This document shows positions 12,337-20,645 of a stretch of DNA of 43,101 nt, piece after piece. Source of the DNA: Novosphingobium lindaniclasticum LE124 (lineage in GTDB: Bacteria; Pseudomonadota; Alphaproteobacteria; Sphingomonadales; Sphingomonadaceae); contig NZ_ATHL01000034.1 in NCBI RefSeq assembly GCF_000445125.1, positions 1 through 43,101 on the forward strand, given 5' to 3'. A program made the translations under genes and the position numbers. Below the pieces are notes generated by a model. That model was not told the origin of the DNA. It saw only the letters and a list, made by a program, of their open reading frames with translations, and did not search any database. How positions within the stretch are numbered: position 1 is the first letter of the stretch; the number at the start of each line of letters is the position of its first letter.

Positions 12337-13614
12337 ATGCGCTACATGATTGGAGGGCTGATGACGTGCGGCATGGTCATGGGGTCAAGCAGTTCGCTCG
12401 CGCAAGCCGTAGGGTCCGGCACATCGATCATCATCTCGCCGCAGCTGGAACGCAGCGATGTGGCCGGCGCGCGTATCGAACCGGACTTTCGATCCCAACC
12501 TGTCCGTATCGGCATCCTGGCCGTGCAGCCCGCTCTGTCGGTGCTCGGCGGATATTCCACCAACGTCTTCAACCGGCCCGAGGCCAGATCCGATGCGATG
12601 CTTTTCGTCATGCCCGCGCTGCAAATGACAGCGGATTTCTCGCCCCATCGGCTCGACCTCGGCGCCCGTGGCACACTGCGCCGTTTTGCAACCTTCAAGT
12701 CCGAAGACAGCAAGGAGTTCGACATGACTGCGGACGGTGATGTGGAATTATCGACCATCGGCCGGCTGACCGCAACGGCCGGTTTCGCAAACCTCATCGA
12801 ACCGCGCAGCAGCGTCGGCACCGTCGCCGATGCCGCGGAACCGGTCAGCTACCAAAGGCTCAACGGCACCTTTGGCGTGGAGATGGACCTCGGCCGCGTG
12901 CGCATCGCTCCGTCCGTCAACTACCAAGAGCTTCATTACGCGCCATTATCCCTGGCGAGCGGTTCGCAAGTCGGCCAGTCCTTCAGGAACACGCAAGCCA
13001 CTCGCGCCAATGTGCGGATCAGCTACGACTTCTCCGGCATGGTCGCCGGTTTCGCCTCCGGCTCTCTTTCCAACATCCATTCGACCTCCGCGCCCCGCAG
13101 TATCCGCCGCGACGCGCGCGGCGCGGCCGTCATGGTGGGTTTCAAGGGATCTTTGACGCCTCTGCTCACTGGCGAGATCGGAGTCGGCTACCAGTCGCTC
13201 AGCTACGAACTGCCGATCTACCGCGACTTTTCCGGGGGGACTTTCGCAGCGGATCTGCAATGGTTCGTCACCCCGTTGATGACGCTGCGTCTCCAGGCCA
13301 ACCGCTCGTTTCAGAACAGCGGCTTTCGGGAGGTCGCGGGCATCCTGACCGATCGGGCAACGCTTACGGGTTACTACGACCCTCTTCGAAATTTGCGCCT
13401 GAGCCTCTCGGCTTTTTACGAAAACGGACGATATCGAGAGGTGGACACGAGAACGCGCCGACAGAGCGTCAAGCTGAACGCAGAATATCGGATGTCCCCG
13501 CTGCTCTCCATCGGCGGATACCTCGAGTTCATCCACCAGAACGTCGATGGAACGCCGCTTGTCGGCGCCTTCACTTCCGCAAGTGCGGGCATCGGCATCT
13601 CCGTCACCCCATGA
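12337..13614 (+). CDS. Outer-membrane beta-barrel protein of EPS cluster
   Basis: 425 residues. Seen: signal peptide MRYMIGGLMTCGMVMGSSSSLAQA, then alternating hydrophobic/polar strands with many aromatic ends (YEN, YYDP, LRLQANRSF) through to the last strand ending in SAGIGISVTP. This resembles the EpsL-like barrels found in exopolysaccharide operons. Such proteins are placed in the outer membrane, possibly as a secretin partner or polymer exit port. ATG 12337 has GAGAGG at 12323-12328; a GTG at 12331 is too close to that site. Its neighbour Wzc follows after 28 nt. The family assignment is from overall pattern and context. Confidence 0.68.
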   Translation: MRYMIGGLMTCGMVMGSSSSLAQAVGSGTSIIISPQLERSDVAGARIEPDFRSQPVRIGILAVQPALSVLGGYSTNVFNRPEARSDAMLFVMPALQMTADFSPHRLDLGARGTLRRFATFKSEDSKEFDMTADGDVELSTIGRLTATAGFANLIEPRSSVGTVADAAEPVSYQRLNGTFGVEMDLGRVRIAPSVNYQELHYAPLSLASGSQVGQSFRNTQATRANVRISYDFSGMVAGFASGSLSNIHSTSAPRSIRRDARGAAVMVGFKGSLTPLLTGEIGVGYQSLSYELPIYRDFSGGTFAADLQWFVTPLMTLRLQANRSFQNSGFREVAGILTDRATLTGYYDPLRNLRLSLSAFYENGRYREVDTRTRRQSVKLNAEYRMSPLLSIGGYLEFIHQNVDGTPLVGAFTSASAGIGISVTP

Positions 13615-13628
13615 CCTATTATCGCAGC

Positions 13629-13634
13629 AAGGAG
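13629..13634 (+). promoter_or_regulatory. Shine-Dalgarno AAGGAG fixing a TTG start
   Basis: AAGGAG lies eight bases before the TTG at 13643. An ATG-initiated reading of the same frame begins at 13547 inside the upstream barrel gene and lacks such a site, so the TTG is the more likely start of the Wzc-like gene. Confidence 0.7.
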
Positions 13635-13642
13635 TGCATCGC

Positions 13643-15877
13643 TTGAACCTACCCGCGATCTATGAAGAGGCCGGTGCGGTTCCGCAGGTCATCGGGGGAA
13701 GCGCCGAAGCCTATCGGTACTCCGAGGACCAAATAACCCTGCGCTATCTCTTCGCCATGATGCGGCGAAGGAGAGAGGCCTTCTTCCTCACTTTGGCAAT
13801 ATGTGTCCTGGTGGCGCTGCTTTGGACTACGGCCTTGCCGCGCATATACTCGTCGACTGCGGACGTCGTGATGATCACGGCGCCGACGCAGGTCGTGCCG
13901 CTCGAAGAAGACGGCGGCGTTCCGGCCCCGGTTCGATCGGAAGATGTCGAAACTCAGATCCAGTTGATCACCTCACGGCAGATGGCGGCGCAGGTTCTCG
14001 ACGCTACGGGTTTGACCGCCGACCGTGCATTCGTCGCGGATGTGGCTGCGCCGCGATCCGCCATGGACAATCTGCTGGCATCCATGGCGATCGGGCGAGG
14101 CGATCGGGCCCAGCGCGTACGCGTCGATCCTGCGGCTTTGCGCGAGAAATCGATCAGCTATCTGCTGAAACGGTTGAGCGTTGCTCGCATCGGCGAGTCG
14201 TACAACCTGCGCATCTCCTATACGGATGAGGATGCCCTGAGGACCGCGAAAGTCGCGAACGCCTTCGCCCGGCTCTATACGACGGACGACGCGCGCGAGC
14301 TTGGCAGAAACAATGCCACCGCAGCGCGGGTTCTGAAAAGCCGGGTCGACGAACTGCGCAAATCTGCGAATGACGCCTTCGCGGCAGTGCAAAGCTATCG
14401 CATCCGCACCGGCCTGCTCAGTTCGGCGGCTACCAGCTTGAGCGAGCAGGAAATATCCACCTACAATCAACAGATCGCGCAGGCCCGCGCGGAATCGGCG
14501 CGAGACGGAGCGGCACTTTCCAGGGCGCGCCGACAGTTGCACTCCGGCGGCGCCAACGGCGTAGGGCAGGGCGTAACATCCTCGGTCGTGACCTCGCTTC
14601 GTAGCGAACGGGCGCAGTTGGTCCTAAAGGAGCGCGATCTTTCTCAGCGCTACTTCGACAACAATCCCGACCTGATCACCGTTCGCCAGCAGATCGCCGA
14701 CATAGACCGTCAGATCGCCGCCGAAGTCACGCGATCGATCAAGGCGCTGGAAAGCACGGCGGACACATCGGCGCAGCGCCTTTCTTCACTGCTTGCCAGC
14801 CGCAGCGGCACCCGCTCGCAACTAAGCTCGGACAACACGGCATTGGTGACACTGGCCGATCTGGAAAAACAGGCCGAGGCTACGCAGGCTCTCTATCAAT
14901 CCTATCTCCAACGTTACAATTCCGTGGTCGCCGGCACCGGATCCGAGCAACCGACGGCGCGCCTGGTTTCTGCCGCCAATGTACCGATACTCCCGATTTC
15001 TCCGAAGCTTCCGATCAATCTCGCTCTGGGTTTCGTGGTCGGAGTGCTTCTGGGCGCTATGATCGCGGTCTTGTCCGAATTGTCGTACCATGGCTTTACC
15101 ACGCTCGACGATATCGAGAGCCGGCTGGGCTTCCGCGCCTTGGGTTTCATCCCCTCCCACCGCTCGGTAGAGCCGCACTCGGCAACGCCGCTGGATACCG
15201 TTCGCGACCACTCCAACGGTGCATTCTCGGAAGCCTTGCGCAATGTCATCGTTTCCATTCGCCAGTCGGGCGCGCGATCGAGCAAAGTCATCGCCATAAC
15301 TTCGGCCTTGCCGGGGGAAGGGAAATCGACGATCGCGGCCTGCCTCGCCCGGTCGCTGGCCCTTGCGAACGAGCGCGTGATCGTGATCGACTGCGACGTG
15401 ATCCGGGCACAATTGAGCGATCGGTTCGGCCTGATCGACGGCGGGCCCGGCCTTTACGAGGCGCTTCACTCGGAAAGCAGAGACATTGCTCATTATCCGG
15501 ATGAGCAATCGTCCTTGCGCATACTCCCTATCACCCGGCCCTTTCCAAAAGGTGAGCGACTGACAGAACAAGGCCGATTACACCGCGTAATCGCCCGCCT
15601 GCGCGAGGAGTTCGATGTGGTGGTGCTTGACTGCCCGCCCATCCTGCCGATCGCGGAATCGCGTGAGATCGTGTCGCGGACCGACAGTGTCGTCCTAGTC
15701 GTGCATTGGCGCAAGACGATGGACCGCGTGGTCAAGGCGGCTATCCGGCAATTGCCTCCCCGAGCTTTGAAAGGGCTGGGGATCGTGCTCAACAAAGTGG
15801 ACATGAAAAAGCAGGTTCGCTTCGGCGGGAGCGATATATCCAGCTTTTACAAGAATTATCGCGGGTACTATTCATGA
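13643..15877 (+). CDS. wzc: Wzc-type polysaccharide copolymerase with BY-kinase domain
   Basis: 744 residues from a TTG start. Layout: membrane helix 1 (about 46-65), periplasmic Wzz domain with coiled coil, the PISPKLP motif and helix 2 (about 452-478), then a cytoplasmic tyrosine kinase with Walker A ALPGEGKST (about 553-561), Walker A' VIVIDCD and Walker B FDVVVLDCPP. The C-terminus is tyrosine rich (FYKNYRGYYS), the expected autophosphorylation cluster. It controls chain length and export of the EPS with the Wza-like lipoprotein encoded downstream. In gellan-type clusters the GelC and GelE functions are often on two genes; here both are on one polypeptide. Stop overlaps the next start (ATGA). 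Confidence 0.9.
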   Translation: MNLPAIYEEAGAVPQVIGGSAEAYRYSEDQITLRYLFAMMRRRREAFFLTLAICVLVALLWTTALPRIYSSTADVVMITAPTQVVPLEEDGGVPAPVRSEDVETQIQLITSRQMAAQVLDATGLTADRAFVADVAAPRSAMDNLLASMAIGRGDRAQRVRVDPAALREKSISYLLKRLSVARIGESYNLRISYTDEDALRTAKVANAFARLYTTDDARELGRNNATAARVLKSRVDELRKSANDAFAAVQSYRIRTGLLSSAATSLSEQEISTYNQQIAQARAESARDGAALSRARRQLHSGGANGVGQGVTSSVVTSLRSERAQLVLKERDLSQRYFDNNPDLITVRQQIADIDRQIAAEVTRSIKALESTADTSAQRLSSLLASRSGTRSQLSSDNTALVTLADLEKQAEATQALYQSYLQRYNSVVAGTGSEQPTARLVSAANVPILPISPKLPINLALGFVVGVLLGAMIAVLSELSYHGFTTLDDIESRLGFRALGFIPSHRSVEPHSATPLDTVRDHSNGAFSEALRNVIVSIRQSGARSSKVIAITSALPGEGKSTIAACLARSLALANERVIVIDCDVIRAQLSDRFGLIDGGPGLYEALHSESRDIAHYPDEQSSLRILPITRPFPKGERLTEQGRLHRVIARLREEFDVVVLDCPPILPIAESREIVSRTDSVVLVVHWRKTMDRVVKAAIRQLPPRALKGLGIVLNKVDMKKQVRFGGSDISSFYKNYRGYYS

Positions 15878-17001
15878 CGCGCGTCGCTCCGCACTTTCGG
15901 CGCGTAGCCCTGGTCCACTACTGGTTGGTATCCATGCGCGGAGGAGAGCGCGTGCTGGAGCGTCTCCTGGATTTGTTTCCCCACGCAGATATTTTTACCC
16001 ATGTCTATGTGCCGGAGCGCGTATCTCAGAAGATCCGCTCCGCGAACGTTCGCCAGACATTCATCGGTACCTTGCCGGGCGCGCGAAAGCATTATCAGAA
16101 GTACCTGCCCTTCATGCCTATGGCGCTGGAGGAACTCGATCTGCGGGACTACGATCTCATCATCAGCAGCGAGTCAGGCCCGGCAAAAGGCGTCATTGCA
16201 AATCCAGATGCGCTGCATCTTTGCTACTGTCACTCGCCCATGCGGTACTTGTGGGATCACTATCACGACTACAAGTCATCCGCCGGCAATCTCGGCAGAC
16301 TGATGATGCCGTCCCTGTTCCACCGCCTTCGACAATGGGATGTCAATTCGGCCCGACGGATCGACGGTATCCTCGCGAACAGTTCGTTCGTTCAGCGCCG
16401 CATCCGCAAGACATGGGGGCGCGATGCCGCCGTGGTTCATCCGCCGGTCGCGGTCGATTCCTTTCGCCCGTCTTCCCAGCTCAGCGACCGCTATCTCTGG
16501 GTCAGCCAAATGACGCCGTACAAGCGCGCGGACATCGCCCTGGAAGCCTTCAATCGGCTGGGAGTGCCCGCGTTGATGGTGGGGGACGGCGAGATGTACA
16601 AGACCATCGCCGCAGGAGCGGGACGGAATGTCGAAGTTCGCAAACACTTGTCCTTCGACGAACTGAAGCAGGCCTATGCAACAGCCAAGGCTCTGGTGTT
16701 TACGCCGGAGGAGGATTTCGGGATCGTTCCCGTCGAGGCCAACGCCTCCGGGCGGCCGGTGATCGCGTTCGGTCGAGGCGGCGTTACGGACTCCATCGTC
16801 GATGGGCAGACGGGCCTATTTTACCGTGACCAGACGGTTGAGGCCCTTTGCGACGCTATCCGCCGGTTCGAAGGATGGCTTCCTTGCTTCCAACCCGAAG
16901 TGGCGACGGCCAACGCACGCCGGTTTGCACCCGAAGTGTTCGATAGCGGCATCATCGATGCACTCAAAGGTCTTCGTGCTTCCATCGGACGTGTCGCCTG
17001 A
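15874..17001 (+). CDS. GT4-family glycosyltransferase
   Basis: 375 residues, GT-B fold. Seen: LVHYWLVSMRGGERVLE at the N-terminus (the GGE loop), CHSPMRYLWD mid-domain, ANSSFVQRRI at the domain junction, WVSQMTPYKRAD opening the second domain, and the GT4 donor signature EEDFGIVPVEANASGRPVIA (about 277-296) with E and G residues placed as usual. Most like mannosyl/glucosyl transferases of the WbaZ type. ATG 15874 overlaps the Wzc stop by 4 nt; there is no separate strong RBS, so it is translationally coupled. Likely builds the repeat unit on the lipid carrier. Donor and acceptor unknown. Confidence 0.87.
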   Translation: MTRVAPHFRRVALVHYWLVSMRGGERVLERLLDLFPHADIFTHVYVPERVSQKIRSANVRQTFIGTLPGARKHYQKYLPFMPMALEELDLRDYDLIISSESGPAKGVIANPDALHLCYCHSPMRYLWDHYHDYKSSAGNLGRLMMPSLFHRLRQWDVNSARRIDGILANSSFVQRRIRKTWGRDAAVVHPPVAVDSFRPSSQLSDRYLWVSQMTPYKRADIALEAFNRLGVPALMVGDGEMYKTIAAGAGRNVEVRKHLSFDELKQAYATAKALVFTPEEDFGIVPVEANASGRPVIAFGRGGVTDSIVDGQTGLFYRDQTVEALCDAIRRFEGWLPCFQPEVATANARRFAPEVFDSGIIDALKGLRASIGRVA

Positions 17002-17033
17002 TGACGCGCGCATTTTCTTTTGCAGGAGATTTG

Positions 17034-17582
17034 ATGGTGAAACGATCCCTGGTGCTCGCTTTGGGCTGTCTGATCTCGGCTTGCGCATCGCCGCCGAAGA
17101 CCGAACTGCCCCGTGTCGGCCTGGTTCAACAGACGCTGGCACCGGGCGACCGGCTCAAGCTCGATGTCTATCGCGAGGAAAACCTCTCCGGGGAATATGT
17201 CGTCAATGATGAAGGCAATCTGGTGCTGCCGCTTGCCGGGACGATCAAGGCCGCCGGCAAGACCTTGCCTGACATGCGGCGGGAACTGACGGCCTTGCTC
17301 AGCGAAGGCTATGTGCGCGATGCAAGGATCACCCTGGATATCGTCACGTACCGCCCCATCTACATCCTGGGAGAGGTCCAGAAGCCTGGCGAATACACGT
17401 TTGCGGAAGGCATGTCGGTTTTCGCGCTGGTCGCCAAGGCCGGAGGCTTTACATATCGCGCGAACCGGAACGTGGCCTACGTAAGGCATTCGAAGGATGG
17501 TCAGGAACAAGCATACCGACTAGACAGCGGAGCCGCGGTTCTCCCGGGCGATACCATCCGCATCGGTCCGCGCTTCTTTTGA
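17034..17582 (+). CDS. Wza/GelD-type polysaccharide export lipoprotein (OPX)
   Basis: 182 residues. Seen: lipoprotein signal peptide MVKRSLVLALGCLISAC with lipobox ISAC at residues 14-17; a Poly_export domain beginning LAPGDRLKLDVYREENLSG; then a SLBB-type section (YILGEVQKPGEYTFAEGM). At 182 residues it is the short OPX form lacking the C-terminal membrane helix of E. coli Wza, which suits the separate barrel protein at 12337. ATG 17034 has AGGAG five bases upstream; a second ATG at 17001 overlaps the previous stop but would add 11 residues before the signal peptide. Should form the periplasmic ring meeting Wzc. Confidence 0.87.
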   Translation: MVKRSLVLALGCLISACASPPKTELPRVGLVQQTLAPGDRLKLDVYREENLSGEYVVNDEGNLVLPLAGTIKAAGKTLPDMRRELTALLSEGYVRDARITLDIVTYRPIYILGEVQKPGEYTFAEGMSVFALVAKAGGFTYRANRNVAYVRHSKDGQEQAYRLDSGAAVLPGDTIRIGPRFF

Positions 17583-17593
17583 CGGCGCGGTCG

Positions 17594-18889
17594 ATGACGC
17601 AGCCCCGTATAGATCGGGTCGTGCTGCTGCACGACTATAGCCAAGCGCTGGGGGGGGCTTCGCATCTGGTCCAGATTCTTCTGGACGGGCTGCGAGCGCG
17701 CGATCTGCCCGTCACTTTCCTTGCAGGCGATGACGGCCGAAATTTTCACCGGGGTGACGTGGAGTTCATCCCGCTTCACGGCAAGGCACTGCTGGAACGA
17801 TCCAGCCTGGGTGCGTTTACGTCAGGGTTCATCAACCCACCCTCGTTCCTGCGCCTGCGCCGATGGATTACACGGCACGATACCCCCGGCACGGTCTACC
17901 ACCTTCATGGCTGGTCGAAGATATTGACCCCTGCAATATTCGGCGCGCTGCGCCAGGTATCGCAGCGCACGATCCTGCACGCGCATGACTATTTCAACGG
18001 TTGTCCCAATGGCGCCTTCTTCGACTATGCCAGAGAGGAAGACTGTGCCTTGCCTCCCCTCTCCCGGTCCTGTCTGACTCGTCAGTGCGACAAGGCTTCC
18101 TATGCGCAGAAACTCTGGCGGTCGGCCCGTGAAACGGCGCGGCGGATTGCTCTGCCCGGCGGCACCAACGTCAATCGCATGCTGCTGATCCATCCCGGTC
18201 AAGCCGACGCGTTCAAGCTGGCGGATTGGCCTTCCGACAAGCTGGCCGCGGTGCGCAATCCGGTCACGCCGCTCACGGCCCACCGCGTTCGGGCGGAAGG
18301 AAACTTCGGCGTTCTGTTCATCGGCAGAATATCGAAGGAAAAAGGAGCGGACCTGGCTGCTGCCGCTGCCGCGCGCGCCGGCATTCCGATTACCTTCGTG
18401 GGTGACGGCAGCGAAATGGATCTCGTCAGGAAGCTCAATCCCGCTGCGGTGCTTCTCGGGCGGCAGGATCGCCAAGGCATGGCGCAGGCCATCTCCACAG
18501 CGCGGGTGGCGGTCATGCCCAGCCGATGGGCGGAACCGTTCGGTCTGGTCGCGCTGGAGGCGATCGGCTCAGGCGCGCCGGCCATCATCAACCACCGCGC
18601 GCTGATCGCAAGCGAAGTGGCGCAGCGCGGCTTCGGACTTTCCATCGACACTGGCGATGTTGACAGGTTCGCGCAGGCGCTGCTCGATCTTCATGGGGAC
18701 GACGATCGCATCAGCCGGATGTCTCATGCCGGTCACGCCGGATACCTGAGCCTTTGCAATACGCCGGATGATTGGGTTGCCCGCATTGTTGATCACTACC
18801 GAGCGGTTCTCGCTGGACCCGCCGTTCAGAAATGCCATGAAGCTGCCGGTACAACGCCATGCTCACCGCCTTCCGGGCACGGTGCGTGA
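17594..18889 (+). CDS. GT4-family glycosyltransferase
   Basis: 431 residues, GT-B fold. Seen: VVLLHDYSQALGGASHL at the start, HAHDYFNGCPNGAFFDY in the first domain with an unusual Cys-bearing insertion (about 155-172, CALPPLSRSCLTRQC), GRISKEKGADL opening the second domain and AEPFGLVALEAIGSGAPAI as the donor-binding signature. A TTG at 17579 overlaps the OPX stop (TTGA) and is an alternative start adding five residues; neither has a good RBS. Last gene of the EPS transcription direction before the thiamine operon, which converges on it. Confidence 0.83.
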   Translation: MTQPRIDRVVLLHDYSQALGGASHLVQILLDGLRARDLPVTFLAGDDGRNFHRGDVEFIPLHGKALLERSSLGAFTSGFINPPSFLRLRRWITRHDTPGTVYHLHGWSKILTPAIFGALRQVSQRTILHAHDYFNGCPNGAFFDYAREEDCALPPLSRSCLTRQCDKASYAQKLWRSARETARRIALPGGTNVNRMLLIHPGQADAFKLADWPSDKLAAVRNPVTPLTAHRVRAEGNFGVLFIGRISKEKGADLAAAAAARAGIPITFVGDGSEMDLVRKLNPAAVLLGRQDRQGMAQAISTARVAVMPSRWAEPFGLVALEAIGSGAPAIINHRALIASEVAQRGFGLSIDTGDVDRFAQALLDLHGDDDRISRMSHAGHAGYLSLCNTPDDWVARIVDHYRAVLAGPAVQKCHEAAGTTPCSPPSGHGA

Positions 18890-18910
18890 GTGGACCGCCG
18901 TCTGGTCGCA

Positions 18911-19474
18911 TCAGCTTTCCCTGCGCGACCGCTGCCAGCGACGATACCCCGTCACGGCAAGGCCGACCATGGCGGCGTAAAGGCCGGCCGTAAGCCACAG
19001 TTCCTTGATGACGAACATGCCCACATAGAGCACGTCCACCACGATCCACAGCAGCCAGCTGGCCGCATGGCGCCGTGCCGTCCAATATTGCGCCACCAGG
19101 CTGAAACTGCTGAGCGCGGAATCCATCCAGGGCAGCGCAGCGTCGGTGTAACGGCTGGTCGTCCAGCCGATCGCGAGGGCTCCCGCCGTGCCCGCGGCGA
19201 GACCTGCAACGGCGCGCATGGGCGGCATTGGATTGACGACCACTTCCCCTATGGCGTTCCGCCCCCGCGCCCAGACGCTCCAGCCATAAAGGATGGCAAG
19301 GCCGAACAGCGCTTGCAGCACCATGTCCGAGTAGAGCCGCACATCGAGAAACAGCTTGAAATAGAGCGCACAGGCCGCAAGATTGACCGGCCAGCAGAGC
19401 AGTTGGCGCCGTGCCGTCAACCAGATGCCGAGAAAGCTCACGGCAACGGCGATGATCTCCAGCCACGACATCAT
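18911..19474 (-). CDS. pnuT: PnuC/PnuT-family vitamin transporter, probable thiamine
   Basis: 187 residues, about seven hydrophobic helices, the length of PnuC proteins. Seen: first helix SWLEIIAVAVSFLGIWLTARR, then CWPVNLAACALYF and the Trp-rich final third (SWLLWIVVDVLYVGMFVIKELWLTAGLYA) typical of the family. Family members carry nicotinamide riboside, riboflavin or thiamine by facilitated diffusion coupled to phosphorylation. The upstream TPP riboswitch and TonB receptor point to thiamine (PnuT). Start at ATG 19474 overlaps the kinase TGA (ATGATG arrangement); 19471 is a second ATG. Third gene of the operon. Confidence 0.88.
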   Translation of the reverse strand: MMSWLEIIAVAVSFLGIWLTARRQLLCWPVNLAACALYFKLFLDVRLYSDMVLQALFGLAILYGWSVWARGRNAIGEVVVNPMPPMRAVAGLAAGTAGALAIGWTTSRYTDAALPWMDSALSSFSLVAQYWTARRHAASWLLWIVVDVLYVGMFVIKELWLTAGLYAAMVGLAVTGYRRWQRSRRES

Positions 19475-20643
19475 GCCGCTGTTCGGCCTCCCAGCTCTCG
19501 CAAGAAACTCTGCCCGGTGGGAGAGAGGAACCATTCGGCATGACCTATGAGATAGGACTGCCAGGCCAGTTCGGCCTGATCCCTGTCGCCGAGTATCCCG
19601 GCGAAGTAGTCGATCTCCGACAGCGCGAATTCGACATGGACAAGCGGCAGCACGGCGACGAGATCGGCTATGTCCACGCGCGACAGCGGAAGGACCGATC
19701 CATAGCCCGCCAGCAAGGCGTTCGCCGCTGCCGCGTCGGGCACGGGGTCGCCGTCCAGCCACGGAATGGCCGTTCGCTCGATCGCGGTGGCAAGATCGTG
19801 CAGTGCGCAGGTCTTCGTGGCCAATCCGAAATCGAATACCGCGCTTACGGCACCTTGGGCCGACCAGAGCAAGTTGGAAGGATGCCAATCGCCATGGCTC
19901 CACAAGGGAGGCTGGCAAGCAAGCCGCGCCGCCAGTCCTGTGCCGAGCGCCGCGAAAAGGCGGGACAGTTCCTGAAGCCAGGACCCGCCGGCCAGGAAGG
20001 CGGAGAGCGCCGGGCGAGCCGCGACATAGGCCTGTGCCGCTGCCTGGGGATCGGACGAGGGCAGAATCGAGAAGCTGGCAACCAGCGGATGCGCGCCTCG
20101 CGCCGGGGCTGCGAAGTTGCCGGCCGCGCGGTGCAGCCGGGCGAGCGCGGCGCCTGCCTCATAGGCATGGCCATGCGACAAGAACGGCGTCCAGGATTGC
20201 CGGTCACGGTAGAGGTCGCGGCCGGATGCCCGGGCATGCAGTTCGTAGACCTGATCGCCGCATGTGACGGAATGGGAGCCGTCCCGCGCCGCGATCACTT
20301 CCGGCACCGGCTGGCCTGCCGCGCGAAGGTGGGCCATGAACGCATGTTCCTCTGCCAGCGCCGCAGGGCTGCGCAGCCGGTGATGGTGCCGCTTCAGGAA
20401 GAACGTGCCGCGATCGGTCTCGACGAGCGTCGCGGCCGAGAAGGGGCGCGGCGAATGCCAGCGCAGCGCCGCCAGGTGCCCGGCGCCGACAAAGCGCGCC
20501 AGCACGGCTTCGGCCTCCTCGTCCGTGATTGCCGGCCAGGCGGGCGCCTCCAGCGCCGTGCCCATTCCGTGCACGAGGTGGCCGTGCACGAGATGGCCGT
20601 GCACGGGATCGCCCTGCGCAGGGTGCGCCGCCGCGCCGCTCAC
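19471..20643 (-). CDS. APH-fold phosphotransferase, probable thiamine/choline-type kinase
   Basis: 390 residues. Seen: catalytic loop SHGDWHPSNLLW (H250, D252, N257) and DFG (271-273), the aminoglycoside/choline kinase signature, with a FFLKRHHH segment (81-88) holding the ATP Lys. In a thiamine operon the natural guess is a kinase that phosphorylates imported thiamine and traps it, a role that also makes PnuT transport one-way; the family cannot be told apart from homoserine or choline kinases by motif alone. N-terminus is odd: three GHLVH-like pentapeptides (residues 11-25, first copy diverged) in His-rich sequence. Start is GTG 20643, 2 nt after the receptor stop, without RBS; ATG 20565 would remove that segment. 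Confidence 0.78.
   Translation of the reverse strand: MSGAAAHPAQGDPVHGHLVHGHLVHGMGTALEAPAWPAITDEEAEAVLARFVGAGHLAALRWHSPRPFSAATLVETDRGTFFLKRHHHRLRSPAALAEEHAFMAHLRAAGQPVPEVIAARDGSHSVTCGDQVYELHARASGRDLYRDRQSWTPFLSHGHAYEAGAALARLHRAAGNFAAPARGAHPLVASFSILPSSDPQAAAQAYVAARPALSAFLAGGSWLQELSRLFAALGTGLAARLACQPPLWSHGDWHPSNLLWSAQGAVSAVFDFGLATKTCALHDLATAIERTAIPWLDGDPVPDAAAANALLAGYGSVLPLSRVDIADLVAVLPLVHVEFALSEIDYFAGILGDRDQAELAWQSYLIGHAEWFLSPTGQSFLRELGGRTAA
20569..20613. repeat. Three 15-bp tandem repeats in the kinase N-terminus
   Basis: Three adjoining 15-bp units on the plus strand, GTGCACGAGGTGGCC (20569-20583), GTGCACGAGATGGCC (20584-20598) and GTGCACGGGATCGCC (20599-20613). Read on the minus strand they give GHLVH-type pentapeptides. 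A multiple of three keeps the frame, so copy number can change without breaking the gene. Confidence 0.85.
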
Positions 20644-20645
20644 GA

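Noticed and set aside
13547..13642. ATG at 13547 as start of the Wzc-like gene
   Set aside because: It lies inside the upstream barrel gene, its translated product is not like Wzc N-termini, and the AAGGAG-TTG arrangement explains the start better.
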